DNA of 64,000 bases from contig NC_060203.1 of assembly GCF_020623625.1 (NCBI RefSeq), positions 248,001 to 312,000 of the forward strand. The letters are read 5' to 3'. This DNA comes from Saccharomycodes ludwigii. Its lineage: Eukaryota; Ascomycota; Saccharomycetes; Saccharomycodales; Saccharomycodaceae. This document shows, piece after piece, positions 28,844 through 39,911 of this stretch. The notes beneath the pieces were generated by a model that searched no databases, was not told where the DNA came from, and was given only the letters and a program-made list of their open reading frames with translations. Position numbers and translations under genes: made by a program. How positions within the stretch are numbered: position 1 is the first letter of the stretch; every line of letters begins with the position of its first letter.

Positions 28844-29896
28844 TCAAGATAACTTATAAACATTATCATTACTCCAACCTTTAGCGCCTAATAAACCGGA
28901 TATGGGACCTTGATATGGGGTCAACTTAGTGCCAGCAACAGAAGTAATAAATCCCTCTGGACCAACAACTAAGCTTAAAACAGGCCTAATGATTTGTTTG
29001 GGATCATTATTACCATCTACTTGGAAAACCCTTTGGCCTTCATATCCGTAAGGCTTTGGGATTAGCTTAAAAATTGATTTTAAATTTGAACTAAAATTTT
29101 CGTACAAGTTTAAATCTATTCTGTCATGTTTGTCTAGCTTTTTCATTAGAGGATACAGCGGTCCTAATTCTTTCCTATCATGACATCCATGAAATAATTT
29201 AATACGGCCTCTGAAAGGATTTTCTGTCAAAACCAATTGTAAACAAGCCACTATCCCAGTCCCACCAGTAAACATACAGATATCAAATGGCTGATACTTA
29301 AATCGTTCTTTTTCTGACTTTTCTGGCGCTCCATTCCATAAAAACGACCTGTCTCTGATTATCTCATCTTTCGGATATTCTGGAAACTCATATTCAAGAA
29401 ATGGACCTCGCAATTCAATAACATGGCCCTGTGGCAAATTATGTAACCACCTAGCAACTTCACCATTAGAATACTGCTTTATATAAAACATCAAGATCCC
29501 ATCTGCATTGCATCCATCCTTTAAAACATCAACTATGTTCGTATCTTCATCTTTAACGACGGCATTTTTGCTATGCACCAACGGCAATGGCGTGTAGTTT
29601 CTAACCACTGATATTTCAGGTTGCTTAACTTCCACGCTCCATAATTTATTATACCCCATGTCCTTCCAAATATTTTTCTTTTGTGGGATTAGTGGTTTTA
29701 GTTCCAGTAAGTAATGATCTTTATCTATATCATGTCTCCAATTGATTTTATATTTCACGAAAAAGTCTGGATTCAGTTCTATTGATGGTTTATTTAAAAC
29801 AAAACTTTTTTTATAGAAATAATATCCACCTGTTGAAAGTGCAATTATTGAGGACCCAATATATAGTGACCTTTTAAATAAAGGTTTCATATACAT
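28844..29896 (-). CDS. CYC2: CYC2, mitochondrial FAD oxidoreductase for cytochrome c maturation
   Basis: Cyc2 is an inner-membrane flavoprotein that helps haem attachment to cytochrome c with Cyc3/Cyt2. The product has 350 residues (366 in S. cerevisiae). An N-terminal basic segment and one hydrophobic helix (about 9-27) fit mitochondrial targeting and anchoring. The ferredoxin-reductase-like part shows the flavin motif RNYTPLP (about 107-113), LPQGHVIELRGPFLEYEFP, GGTGIVACLQLVLTENPF (nucleotide-binding glycine motif) and LVVGPEGFITSVAG. It could be confused with cytochrome b5 reductase, but the YTPLP variant, the N-terminal anchor and the position between HIR2 and PEP12 (YOR037W in S. cerevisiae) point to Cyc2. 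Confidence 0.85.
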   Translation of the reverse strand: MYMKPLFKRSLYIGSSIIALSTGGYYFYKKSFVLNKPSIELNPDFFVKYKINWRHDIDKDHYLLELKPLIPQKKNIWKDMGYNKLWSVEVKQPEISVVRNYTPLPLVHSKNAVVKDEDTNIVDVLKDGCNADGILMFYIKQYSNGEVARWLHNLPQGHVIELRGPFLEYEFPEYPKDEIIRDRSFLWNGAPEKSEKERFKYQPFDICMFTGGTGIVACLQLVLTENPFRGRIKLFHGCHDRKELGPLYPLMKKLDKHDRIDLNLYENFSSNLKSIFKLIPKPYGYEGQRVFQVDGNNDPKQIIRPVLSLVVGPEGFITSVAGTKLTPYQGPISGLLGAKGWSNDNVYKLS

Positions 29897-30254
29897 TTAT
29901 AGAATGATAATCTTTGTAAAAATGCTTTTTTTTTTTTTTTTTTCTATATGCTATGTTACTACTATTTTTTTAAATTTTACGTATTGCTCATAACAGAAAT
30001 TAAAAACAAGCAAACAAATTTTATTTTTTATTTTTTATTTTTTTATTCTCGGTCCAAAGCAAGTATTGCGGACATTCGGGATATATTAGCTTGCAATTAG
30101 CGAGTTTTATATATTAACATTCTTAAGGGAAAGGCAATGTTTTTTCTTCTATTATCAAAGAGGTGCATTTATAATCTTTTTCTCTTTTAATTATAATGAA
30201 AGAAATGAAAAAAAAAAGAAAAGAAAAAAAAGAAAAGAAAAGATATCCACAACC
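29897..30254. promoter_or_regulatory. Divergent promoter CYC2/CIA1
   Basis: An 18-base T run (29926-29943) becomes poly-A in the CYC2 leader; on the other side a purine-rich A/G leader (30207-30241) precedes CIA1. No further sites are recognised. Confidence 0.5.
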
Positions 30255-31286
30255 ATGGAGTTACTAAAATCTCTACCTATACATACAGATAAAATCTGGT
30301 CTTTAGCAATCAATAAACCACATCAATTATTAGCAACTGCTTCAAGCGATCGCAAGATAAAATTCATAAAAGTTGGGGAGGCCCACGATAAAAACAGTTA
30401 TAACGTTGTGGATGAGTTAGATGACTCAATACACAAGAAATCAATACGTACTGTTGCTTGGAGACCCTCTGAATATACACATATGCCCGTTTTAGCGGCT
30501 GGTTCTTTTGACACCACCGTTTCTATTTGGGGGAAGGAAAACGATGAGTCCATATTATCCGAAAATAATAATGGCACAATAGAATTATTGGCATTAATCG
30601 AAGGACATGAAAATGAAGTCAAATGTTGTAACTGGAGTCATAATAGTCAATATTTAGCTTCTTGTTCCAGAGACAAGACTGTTTGGATTTGGGAAGCAGA
30701 TGATTATAGCGAAGATTTTGAATGTGTTGCTGTTTTACAAGAACATTCACAAGATGTTAAACACTGTGTTTGGCATCCACATAAATTGTTATTGGCATCC
30801 AGCTCTTATGATGATTCTATAAGAATATGGAGAGAGTTTGATGATGGCGACGATTGGGAATGCGCTGCAGTTTTGGAAGGACACGAGGGCACGGTTTGGT
30901 GCTCCAGTTTTGAGCCAAACAGTGCCACTGAAAATATTAGATTATGCAGTAGCAGTGACGATGGTACTGTAAGAATTTGGAAATTAATAGAAGATCACGA
31001 TGATGATGATGAACAAAAGTGGAATCAAGAATCAGTTTTACCCCAGGCACATTCTAGACAAGTATATCACTGTGATTGGAACACAAATGGCTACATTGCT
31101 TCCTGTGGTGCAGACGGTAAAATAGTTGTATACAAGGAAGAAGAAAAATTTTCTGGGAAATGGTCAATTTTATTTGAAAAAAACGATGCCCATGGTTGTT
31201 ACGAGATAAATACAGTCAAATGGATAGATGATAATAGACTTGCCACTGCGGACGACAATGGTACTGTAAATATATGGAAAATCTAA
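30255..31286 (+). CDS. CIA1: CIA1, cytosolic iron-sulfur cluster targeting WD40 protein
   Basis: Cia1 forms the CIA targeting complex with Cia2 and Met18, delivering Fe-S clusters to cytosolic and nuclear proteins such as DNA polymerases and helicases. The product has 343 residues (330 in S. cerevisiae) and is a complete seven-blade WD40 propeller with little else: MELLKSLPIHTDKIWSLA starts blade 1, then SIRTVAWRPSEY, AAGSFDTTVSIWGKE, EGHENEVKCCNWSHN, CSRDKTVWIWEADD, LQEHSQDVKHCVWHP, SSSYDDSIRIWREFDD, EGHEGTVWCSSFE, SSDDGTVRIWKL, and the last blade TADDNGTVNIWKI. It is convergent with PEP12 (25 bp apart) and divergent from CYC2. Confidence 0.97.
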   Translation: MELLKSLPIHTDKIWSLAINKPHQLLATASSDRKIKFIKVGEAHDKNSYNVVDELDDSIHKKSIRTVAWRPSEYTHMPVLAAGSFDTTVSIWGKENDESILSENNNGTIELLALIEGHENEVKCCNWSHNSQYLASCSRDKTVWIWEADDYSEDFECVAVLQEHSQDVKHCVWHPHKLLLASSSYDDSIRIWREFDDGDDWECAAVLEGHEGTVWCSSFEPNSATENIRLCSSSDDGTVRIWKLIEDHDDDDEQKWNQESVLPQAHSRQVYHCDWNTNGYIASCGADGKIVVYKEEEKFSGKWSILFEKNDAHGCYEINTVKWIDDNRLATADDNGTVNIWKI

Positions 31287-31311
31287 TGTTATATATAATA
31301 TTATTAATTAT

Positions 31312-32124
31312 TTATAAAGCCAAAATCACTACAAGTAGAAACAGTAATAAAAACGTGAACAAGTATATACATACTCTTCCTCTTCTTTTTTGAGATATCA
31401 TGGCTCTATGTAACTGTTGCGAAGCCTGTTGTGTATTATTGGCAGTTGAATATATATTAGCTTCTATATTATCAACCATCTGCCCTTGCTCCTGAATTAT
31501 AGCGCTCAAATCTTGAAAAATGGTATTTAGTTCAACAATACCATGTTGGATGTTGTTGATTTCTTGGTCTCGTTCCCTAATTAAATTTTGATGATATGCC
31601 AACTCCTCATTGTTTAGATCTTCTCTTTGAATGATATATTGTTTATTCTGTAGGAGTGTCTGAGACGCTTTAACGTGTTCTTGTTGTTGATGACCTTCAT
31701 CTGCTTCTGCTTCTGCCTCTTCCTGGTTCAACGCTGCCTTCACTTCATCATTTAATCTTTGACTTATACGACTAAATTGTGTTTGAATGTTTTGAAACTC
31801 TTGAATAGAAGACTTAACATCTCTCAATAGCTTTTCTCTAGAAATTAGTTGCTGTTTGTCTAAAGTTATATTTTCAAATGTATTTATTTTGTGAACCAAT
31901 TCATCAATATTTTTTATACTTTTTGTGACTTTTTCTATGTTAGAATAGGCCTTTTTAGAAATCTTGTCAAAAGAAATGCTATTATAATTTTCAGTATTCT
32001 GTAAAGCATTAATAAATTGTTGCAACGTACTTATTTGACCATTAACTTCAAATAAACAGTTACTTATTTGAGCGGATACTTGATCATACTCAGGCGAATC
32101 TGAATATGGAACTATAGAGGTCAT
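31312..32124 (-). CDS. PEP12: PEP12, endosomal syntaxin (Qa-SNARE)
   Basis: Pep12 is the t-SNARE for Golgi-to-prevacuolar endosome fusion, paired with Vti1, Syn8 and Snc/Ykt6. The product has 270 residues (288 in S. cerevisiae): an N-terminal three-helix Habc bundle (about 15-140), a linker with a run of Glu-Ala, the SNARE helix (about 178-240; RERDQEINNIQHGIVELNTIFQDL, with the zero-layer Gln, then EQGQMVDNIEANIYSTANNTQQA) and a C-terminal anchor (about 251-269). The SNARE motif is closer to Pep12 than to the vacuolar Vam3. In S. cerevisiae PEP12 (YOR036W) also neighbours CYC2. Confidence 0.94.
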   Translation of the reverse strand: MTSIVPYSDSPEYDQVSAQISNCLFEVNGQISTLQQFINALQNTENYNSISFDKISKKAYSNIEKVTKSIKNIDELVHKINTFENITLDKQQLISREKLLRDVKSSIQEFQNIQTQFSRISQRLNDEVKAALNQEEAEAEADEGHQQQEHVKASQTLLQNKQYIIQREDLNNEELAYHQNLIRERDQEINNIQHGIVELNTIFQDLSAIIQEQGQMVDNIEANIYSTANNTQQASQQLHRAMISQKRRGRVCIYLFTFLLLFLLVVILAL

Positions 32125-32753
32125 TTGTCTGTTTGGTGACTAGATAGAGAGTTTTTTTTGTTTTTGAATTTACCTAGTTGAACATTCATATCATTGTAAT
32201 TGAGGTTTATTTCGGATTTAGTTGATTGCACATTTTTTGTACAGAAATGGCGACAAAGGGGCAAAGGCAATCCATTTTGAGTATTTTAATAGATATCAAA
32301 CGTTACCCGAATATAAAGATTCTCTAAAAGGAATAAAAAGAAAAATGCGGGTAAAAATGCGAGTAAAAACGCGTTTTTAACATTGTGGAAAGCAAAGAGG
32401 ATTTTGGGCAAGAATCCAATCCTTTCTCATCTTGTAATCGTCACACAGATAATAAAGAATTGAACGAATAGAATAGTAATTTTTTTTTTTTTTTTTTTTT
32501 TACCTTTTTAACTATCGATTTATATGCTACAAGTATACAACTGATCTTTTTCTTTTTAAAGAACTTTGTATATAATTTTTGTTTTAGGTTTATCATAGCT
32601 TTTCTTTATTTCGACAAGTATAATGAAAAAAAAAAATTAATTCATACCTTCCGTAGTTAATATAAAATCATCACATTCAATATCTTTCCTGTTCCTTATT
32701 ATTCAGTTTATACGCATCCCTTCAGTTTAAATTATTCACTCCTCTTGGTTGCT
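32125..32753. other. PEP12 promoter and synteny breakpoint PEP12|BIG1
   Basis: About 630 bp. The PEP12 side carries a Reb1-like TTACCCG (32303-32309). Tandem 'gcgggtaaaaatgcgagtaaaaa'-type short repeats lie at about 32346-32372, and a T run at 32481-32500. The two flanking genes belong to different ancestral blocks (YOR036 and YHR101), so a rearrangement joined them within this gap. No repeat or tRNA marks the joint. Confidence 0.6.
32303..32309 (+). promoter_or_regulatory. Reb1-like site upstream of PEP12
   Basis: TTACCCG, about 180 bp upstream of the PEP12 start, the same spacing as the other Reb1-type matches in the window. It has A rather than G in the eighth position. Confidence 0.4.
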
Positions 32754-33737
32754 TCAGCTTGAGTTTTTATATTTTTTTTTTTTTGTATCCAATTTCTTTA
32801 TTTTATTAGTAACAATACCCTTTTTCTTATTTCTTAAAGAGAAAAAATAATAGTAAAATGCAATAAAACAGGCCAAAGTAGAAATAATCAATTGAAGCAA
32901 TTCCTTATTTTCCGTTATGTAAGTTTTGTCAAATATGGTTGTAGGATACATGGAATAATCGTATTTTTCTTTAAATTTAGGCTCATACTTTCTAAACCCT
33001 GAATTAACGCCCTCTAAAATCTTATTATTTCTTTCGTATTCAATTTTTCTTGATGGATCATCAAATATACTGGAAAAGATCTCTATAGGAACTATTTCAT
33101 AATTTGGTGGATTTTTCCTATTATCATCCATACTACTGGTATAAATAATTGTTCTGTATGGTGTGGGCAATTGAGCAATAACATACTTGATAAACTTATC
33201 AAAATCCTCAATATATTTCATCCTTAAAATACTGTCGTTATAAGGTAAATCTGGAAAATCTATTCTAAAAATACGTGTACCAATATCGTAGACTGGTTGA
33301 TATGAGTCTGTATCATTTCCTTTAATACAAAATACTTGATCTATCGAACATGTTTCAATGGCAAATTGAATTAATTCTTCAAAAATATCTTGATTTTCAA
33401 TTGTTTCCTGTATTTTTTCAAATTTGGCAATGCTTGAACTTCCTTCAAAATACCCCATTAAGTTTTCCATTTTATCTCCATATTTAAAAAAATCATCTTT
33501 CCTTATATTAGGTTGATTGATAAAAACATATGCATCAGAATTACAAAAAGAAATGGATTTTTTAACAATATCCAAAAATTCAGATTGCGGTAATTCTTTT
33601 ATAGGGTCGTGTGCCTTAGAATGCAATTGCAAACCAGGTGACAACTGAAAGGTGGCAATTAACCCTGGCTTTGACGCCTGTGATGAAAGTGAATATGCTA
33701 AAAAAAATAGAAGAATATTAAAAATGTTATTAGACAT
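32754..33737 (-). CDS. BIG1: BIG1, ER membrane protein for beta-1,6-glucan synthesis
   Basis: Big1 is an ER type I membrane glycoprotein needed for cell-wall beta-1,6-glucan. The open frame extends 13 codons further to a TTG, so I use the ATG at 33737: 327 residues (335 in S. cerevisiae). From this start a signal peptide is obvious (MSNNIFNILLFFLAYSLSSQA). The luminal part contains GLIATFQLSPGL, CNSDAYVFINQPNIRKDDF, SSSIAKFEKIQETIE, the QPVYDIGTRIFRIDFPDLP block and QLPTPYRTIIYTS. One membrane helix (about 278-297) is followed by a very basic cytosolic tail. I recognise it from this architecture, the SSSI.KFEK and PSP-TIIYTS-like motifs and its place next to KIC1 (YHR101C/YHR102W in S. cerevisiae). 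Confidence 0.82.
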   Translation of the reverse strand: MSNNIFNILLFFLAYSLSSQASKPGLIATFQLSPGLQLHSKAHDPIKELPQSEFLDIVKKSISFCNSDAYVFINQPNIRKDDFFKYGDKMENLMGYFEGSSSIAKFEKIQETIENQDIFEELIQFAIETCSIDQVFCIKGNDTDSYQPVYDIGTRIFRIDFPDLPYNDSILRMKYIEDFDKFIKYVIAQLPTPYRTIIYTSSMDDNRKNPPNYEIVPIEIFSSIFDDPSRKIEYERNNKILEGVNSGFRKYEPKFKEKYDYSMYPTTIFDKTYITENKELLQLIISTLACFIAFYYYFFSLRNKKKGIVTNKIKKLDTKKKKYKNSS

Positions 33738-34070
33738 TAGATATCTAAAATGAAGACCTACAGTTAAATTCGACAAGTGTTTTTAATTGATTTTTTTTTT
33801 TTATTTTTTTTTGTGAAATGTAACGCCTACATACACACGTTAACACAACTATATATTTTAAAAATAATAAAGTTGAGTATAAGATTATTTACGATTTTTA
33901 CCTAATTTTTTTTATTTTTTTTTTTTTTTTTTTTTTATTTTTTTTTTAATTCTTTGTCACGGACGATCTCCTTTCTAATAAAAAAGAAATATATATATAT
34001 ATATATATATATTTAAGTTGGGTGGAATATATGTAGTAACTATATACAAATTCATTAAAACTTATAAAGT
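33738..34070. other. Intergenic: BIG1 promoter and ATP22 3' end
   Basis: T runs at 33791-33802, 33914-33936 and 33938-33948 and a TA repeat at 33989-34012. On the BIG1 strand the nearest run is poly-A in the leader. No gene is seen. Confidence 0.6.
33989..34012. repeat. (AT)n dinucleotide repeat
   Basis: About 12 AT units in the gap downstream of ATP22. Confidence 0.85.
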
Positions 34071-36422
34071 TTACGAATTATAAAGATTCTTGAATAGCTT
34101 TAAACAAGATAATGCGTTTTTCATATCGTATTCCGTTAAATCTTGTATTTCTTCCTCTTCTTCTTGTTGCTCCACAACTTGTTCGCATTCCTCTTCAAGT
34201 AAATTTTCCACATTTTCTTGCTGTTCTTTTATCTCTTTTTCTGATGCACTTTCGCCTAGTGTTATGATAATTTCCTTGTCTTCTCTTACTATCTGTATCA
34301 TATTTCTATAGTCAGCAAAATTTTCAATTTTACGATCTGGTATAGCTATAGTAACATTTGTAGGCAATTTCCATTGATTTTTATAAGCAATTACAATCAC
34401 TCTTTTATCACATATCAGGAACCCACCTTTCAATAAAATATTATACCACTTTTCAGCTTCTTGTAAATCTTTCATTTGTTCATATCTTATAATCATACCA
34501 CTAATTACTTTAAATGTCAATGAACAATTTAATTTTTGCATTAAAACCAATAATTGGTTGATTTGCGAACTTGATAAAGTTTTATTCTTATAAAAAACAA
34601 TATCAAAGGGGGTAGTGTGTGAGGTGTTGATCTTGAATTTTTCCAAATTAGGTATCCTCGAAATAAAATTATTTAAAATTTCAAACGCCAAGGTTTCTTG
34701 AAACAATAGATTTTTGATACAAAATAAAAAACAATTAATAACACCCTGATTGAACTCTATGTTTTTCAGATATTGGTTCACATAACAAACATATTTCTCG
34801 TACATGTTATAGTATTCAGATTTATTTTCCAAAATGTATGGATTAACAAATTTTTGATATATAATCGTTAAAAAAGAATCATGCATCAAAGATGAAGACA
34901 TCACTTTTCCACTAGAAATATTTTGTGCGCAGTAACTGTTCTCATCAGCATTTGTGTAACTGTACTTGAATAAGTCCAATACACCCAATTTTTTTAATTG
35001 TATCATATATGATGGGAAATATTTAGCAAAAAATTTAAATAAAATTGTGATATCATTGAAACTACTAATAACATTAGTTAAAAAAAGATTCATCAAAATC
35101 TCTTTTGATTTTCTACTAAGTTTGTTGTTTTTATTTGTAATTAAGTCTGCCTGAAAATTTAATAACTCCTCAATATTTAACGATGGTGTTTTGGAACAAA
35201 TATGTATTAATTTAACAAAAATAGCTTCTAACAATCGAAGTGTTTCTTGCCTTTTTTTTTTAGACATCTTTGTTTTATTTGAAGTCAAATTTAAATCATT
35301 AAATTGCTCTAAAAACGAACTCAAAGTCTTTAAAAAAGTTTTATATTGTTTATTTTTCAATAAATAATCTAGCAGAATTTTGTGGAAAAGTAAGAAAACA
35401 CCTGGATCATTATGTTTTTTAACAATATTGTCAGTCTCAATTTTTTTCACTAAAATATCAAAATACAGTTTATAATCCTCAATTACAAATTTGTGGTTTT
35501 CTGATAACATAAATTCTGTTATTAATGCCAAATCTGTAGAGCTATACAAATTAATCAATTTATATCTATACTCATCAAACTTTGGTATAATACATGTGTC
35601 ATTGTTATATTTTTTAAGGAATAATTGAAAGGTAACTAATTGCCTTTCTAATTCTGATCCGTATTTTAACATTTGATTCCTTATTTTATTCATACCATAA
35701 CCAGATAAATAGACGTTATTTTCTATTAGGGTAGAATAAAATTGATAATATTTTTGTCTAGGCACATTTTCAAACAACCACTTATGCATTGTAAAGGGCA
35801 AATGAATGATTGATTTATCCAAGTTTTTTTTCCCGACAGTATATTTCAATATTTCATGCTGATATTTTATTAATTTTAAAGTCAGGTTTATTTTTTTTTC
35901 CAATGTGAAAATTTCCAATTTATTGTCTATGATCCTTTGGAATAAAGTTAAAATGTTTTCGCCCTTAAAATTTAGATTAAAAATGATTGCAATCTCAGGG
36001 AAATCTTGTTCAAGGATGGGGAAGTTTACTAAAATTTTTTTATCCCCCCATTTTTTGAAAAATAAATGTGTATTTAATTCTCCGCCGTATTTAGTTAGGA
36101 ATCTCCTTTTGATTTTAACCAATTGAAAAATATCCTTCTGCTGAAGACATTCTATTATTTTGGTTTGATTTTCCTCCAGATATATTTTTGCTGGTTTTCT
36201 TTGTATGTTATGTATTGAAGTGGTATTATTAGTAACTGGTTTTAAAGTAACTGTTGGCATGGTACCAACGGAAGCAATGTCAGTATTAATCGGATAATTG
36301 GGGTTTATATCACAAAGCGTTGATGTTCTTGTTGTTATTTTTGGTATGGATGATAAATGTCGTATTAATCGAGAATATGATGTTTTTTTCTTAAATGAAA
36401 TGCTAATTAAAAGACTACACAT
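34071..36422 (-). CDS. ATP22: ATP22, translational activator of mitochondrial ATP6
   Basis: Atp22 is a mitochondrial inner-membrane protein that activates translation of ATP6 mRNA and so supports assembly of the F1Fo ATP synthase. The open frame reaches 36521, but the upstream stretch is poly-Lys from an A-rich leader without ATG; the only ATG is at 36422, giving 783 residues (684 in S. cerevisiae) and a good presequence (MCSLLISISFKKKTSYSRLI). Recognised blocks: YQHEILKYTVGKK, HKWLFENVPRQKYYQFYSTL, GSELERQLVTFQLFLKKY in the middle, and PFDIVFYKNKTLSSSQINQLL, then LTFKVISGMIIRYEQMKDLQ and AEKWYNILLKGGF near the end, which match Atp22. The last 60 residues are Glu-rich. It sits between BIG1 and KIC1; in S. 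cerevisiae ATP22 (YDR350C) is next to SBE2, which agrees with the merged order and orientation. Confidence 0.9.
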   Translation of the reverse strand: MCSLLISISFKKKTSYSRLIRHLSSIPKITTRTSTLCDINPNYPINTDIASVGTMPTVTLKPVTNNTTSIHNIQRKPAKIYLEENQTKIIECLQQKDIFQLVKIKRRFLTKYGGELNTHLFFKKWGDKKILVNFPILEQDFPEIAIIFNLNFKGENILTLFQRIIDNKLEIFTLEKKINLTLKLIKYQHEILKYTVGKKNLDKSIIHLPFTMHKWLFENVPRQKYYQFYSTLIENNVYLSGYGMNKIRNQMLKYGSELERQLVTFQLFLKKYNNDTCIIPKFDEYRYKLINLYSSTDLALITEFMLSENHKFVIEDYKLYFDILVKKIETDNIVKKHNDPGVFLLFHKILLDYLLKNKQYKTFLKTLSSFLEQFNDLNLTSNKTKMSKKKRQETLRLLEAIFVKLIHICSKTPSLNIEELLNFQADLITNKNNKLSRKSKEILMNLFLTNVISSFNDITILFKFFAKYFPSYMIQLKKLGVLDLFKYSYTNADENSYCAQNISSGKVMSSSLMHDSFLTIIYQKFVNPYILENKSEYYNMYEKYVCYVNQYLKNIEFNQGVINCFLFCIKNLLFQETLAFEILNNFISRIPNLEKFKINTSHTTPFDIVFYKNKTLSSSQINQLLVLMQKLNCSLTFKVISGMIIRYEQMKDLQEAEKWYNILLKGGFLICDKRVIVIAYKNQWKLPTNVTIAIPDRKIENFADYRNMIQIVREDKEIIITLGESASEKEIKEQQENVENLLEEECEQVVEQQEEEEEIQDLTEYDMKNALSCLKLFKNLYNS

Positions 36423-37052
36423 TTTACAATTATTGTATATGAGTAATTTTTTTTTTTTTTTTTTTTTTTGTTCTGTCTCTTTTTTAGTGTAAACTGTTGT
36501 ATAAGCTGAAACAACTGGCAAATTCTTAAGACCACTAAAAAGACAATGTGTTTTTACAGGTATTATATAGAGTTATTGACTAAAGGTTTCAAATATTTTG
36601 AATATATTTTTCATGAACAATTAGCAAAAAAAAATATATAGCGAATTGTAAATACCGAAAATATATTATATCCGTTAAATCGGTGATACAACAAATAATT
36701 TTTACCCTTTTTATAAGTAATCCGAAATAAATAGGATTAAGTAACAGGAATCATTTGATTAGACTTTTTATCATTAAATACGATTTATTTGCTATTTTGC
36801 CACTAGAATTTTTTTTTTTTTTTTTTTTCGTATTATTGAAATATTATTTTTAAAACTGTTCAATTTCACTTCATTAATGAATGATATAGGTTTTATAAAT
36901 CAGTTAGTTTTGTTTATTTACCCAGTCATTTATTTAGTTTTTTTTTTTTTTTTTAACCTAGAACAATCATATTATAACTCTAAAAAATATTGTAAAAAAA
37001 AAGGAAAAGAAGGAACAATATATAGATATATATATATATATATATCTACCTA
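36423..37052. promoter_or_regulatory. Divergent promoter ATP22/KIC1
   Basis: A 23-base T run (36447-36469) becomes poly-A in the ATP22 leader. T runs at 36811-36828 and 36939-36954 and a TATATA stretch (37020-37046) lie before KIC1. No specific site is recognised. Confidence 0.5.
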
Positions 37053-39875
37053 ATGAGCCCAGAAAAAATCAATAACATTTCCACCTTTCTCAAGAGAACC
37101 GAAGTTATCGGAAGGGGTAAGTTTGGAATTGTTTACAAAGGTTATCATGTTAAAACTAAACAAATATACGCTATCAAGGTTTTAAATTTGGATACTCATG
37201 AGGAAGAGGTTAAAGATGTTCAAATGGAAATTCAGTTTTTAAGTAGTTTGAAAACTGTGCCTAATATTACACATTATTATGGTTCATTTTTAAAGGAAAC
37301 CAAGTTATGGGTCATTATGGAGTATTGTGCTGGTGGCTCACTTCGAACCTTGCTGAGACCTGGAAAAATTGATGAAAAATACATTGGTGTTATTTTACGA
37401 GAACTGTTAGTCGCATTATGCCATATACATGCAGATAATGTTATTCATAGGGATATTAAAGCTGCAAATGTCTTGATTACCAACGAGGGAAATATAAAAC
37501 TATGCGATTTTGGTGTTGCTGCTCGATTGACACAAACTCGATCCAGAAGACAGACTATAGCCGGTACTCCCTATTGGATGGCCCCCGAAGTTATTATGGA
37601 AGGTGTTTTCTATGATACTAAGGCGGATATATGGTCATTAGGTATAACTGCTTATGAAGTGTCCACTGGTAACCCACCATATTGTGAGATTGAAGCTTTA
37701 AGAGCAATGCAGCTAATTGCTAAATCTAAACCACCCAGATTGGAAGGAAGACAATATTCACCATTGTTAAAGGAGTTCATAGCATTATGTTTAGATGAAG
37801 ATCCTCAAGAAAGGTTGTCAGCAGAAGATTTGTTGAAGAGCAAATTTATCAAACAACATAAAAGTTCACCAACTTCTATTTTAAAAGAATTGATTTCCAG
37901 GTATTTGTTTTATAGAGATAAACATCGAAACACAAGCCATAGAGAAAGTATTATGCTAGATGATAATGATAGTGTTGTATCGATAATTACTAAAAATGAA
38001 AATTTAAACAACAACAAGAACAACAACAGTGATGCTACTAACATCACTACCAACAATGATAAAAGAAAAAAGAAGCATAATAATAGTAATCAAAATATCG
38101 ATGATAGGGATCAGAAGGGTAATAATGAGTTGCGACAAAAAAATCATTCAGCTTCCTCCTCTTACAAAAACAATGATGAGCAAGCCACAGAAAACAATAA
38201 CAAGAACGACACAGAGATAGATATTAAATGGGATTTTGATTCATTGAGTTCTAGGGAATATGTCATTGAAAATGCTATTCCAATGGATAGCATACCAAAA
38301 GAGACTGGGTGGGATAATGACCTTGAGAAATTAAATTTTGCGTATCCAGATGAAGAGTTTAATTATGCAAACAATGTTTATCATCCTAGCACGATGAAAA
38401 AAACATTTCCTAATGGCGTGACCACATTTACTACCATTACCAACAGCAACAACACTGGTAATATCAATAATAGTAATATGCATACACAGAAACCAGGCAC
38501 TTTATATTCCAAGCAAATCACCATGCCATACTCCTCAAGCACCATTAACAATACCAATCAACCCATTTCAAGCACGGCGGGTGCAACCCCCAGTGTTGAT
38601 AAGATGAATTTATATGAATCGCATAAAAATAATATGAACAATAATACTAGTACACACACAGGAACTTTTAATGTCAATACAACTACTACCAAGGCACCTA
38701 GGCAATTGATGATGTTATTTGATAATGATGATGTTGAAGAGGTGAACAATGGTATTAATGATGGAATTATTCAGGATAGACATACGGAAAACCTTAACAC
38801 TAACATCATGAACAACAATACTAATACTCCCGTTACTTCAACTAACGGCCAATCCATTTCTCATGCTAACGATAATATATATAACAGTAATCTTTCAAGC
38901 ATTTATGATAATTCCCATCTAGTTTCGCCGCCTAATAAACTTGGCAATGAGGTGACAAATAAACCATTTAATGCGTTACTGGCATCTCATAGTAAGAGTA
39001 CGCCTATATTACCTACTTTAATTACTAAGGATTTAGATAACAATAATCATCAACACAATCCTAATGTCGCGACTAATACAGAAACTGGAATTGTTGAAAT
39101 TGAAATACCAGAGGAACTACCATTGTGTACTACTCCCGCTTTATTACGAGCATCCACACCAGTGACCACCAGCAGTGTTATAAGTTCTAGCAACAAGATA
39201 GCAGAAATATCGAATGTATCTAATTCTAGTAAACGACAACAACCGTCAATATCATTGCCACAGTCTACTACCTCTTTATCTAGTACTGATCATGCTATTA
39301 TGACTAAGCCAAGGTCCTCAACTATCTCCGGAATAAATCCTATCAATCAACACAATAATTCCAATTTTGGCAGTTTCCCCAGTATATCCACTGCTAAAGC
39401 AGCAGCTCTTCATAGAAGGCCTACGTTTTCTGGATTATCCAGTAATAATGGTAACAGTGGGTTTAATACTCCAACTATAACGTCTCCACCCAACATGAAC
39501 ATCAACTTAAAACCTTTAACTAGCATAACATCTGCCACCACGGGAACATCAACCAGCTTTACCAGTAATTCTACCCACAAAATATCTCCTAATAGACTAC
39601 AGCCTACTACGCCTGTCGATAGGTCGTTGTCAGTCAATCAGTTACATCGTATTTCTCCATCACATGATACCACTGTCAACACTAATGGTACCTCCTTGAC
39701 TGGCTCACCATCTGCACCTCAACATATGAAAGCAGTTAAATCATTAAAAACCAATTTGGAAAATTCACACATAAATTACGGAGCTGGTAGCCCAATGATT
39801 GCTACAGGTTTAGCTGGCAATACTGTTGTTGGTAGAGATGATAAAAACTCGAGTGCATCCGTTGTTGTTGAAGAT

Positions 39876-39911
<36 letters not shown>

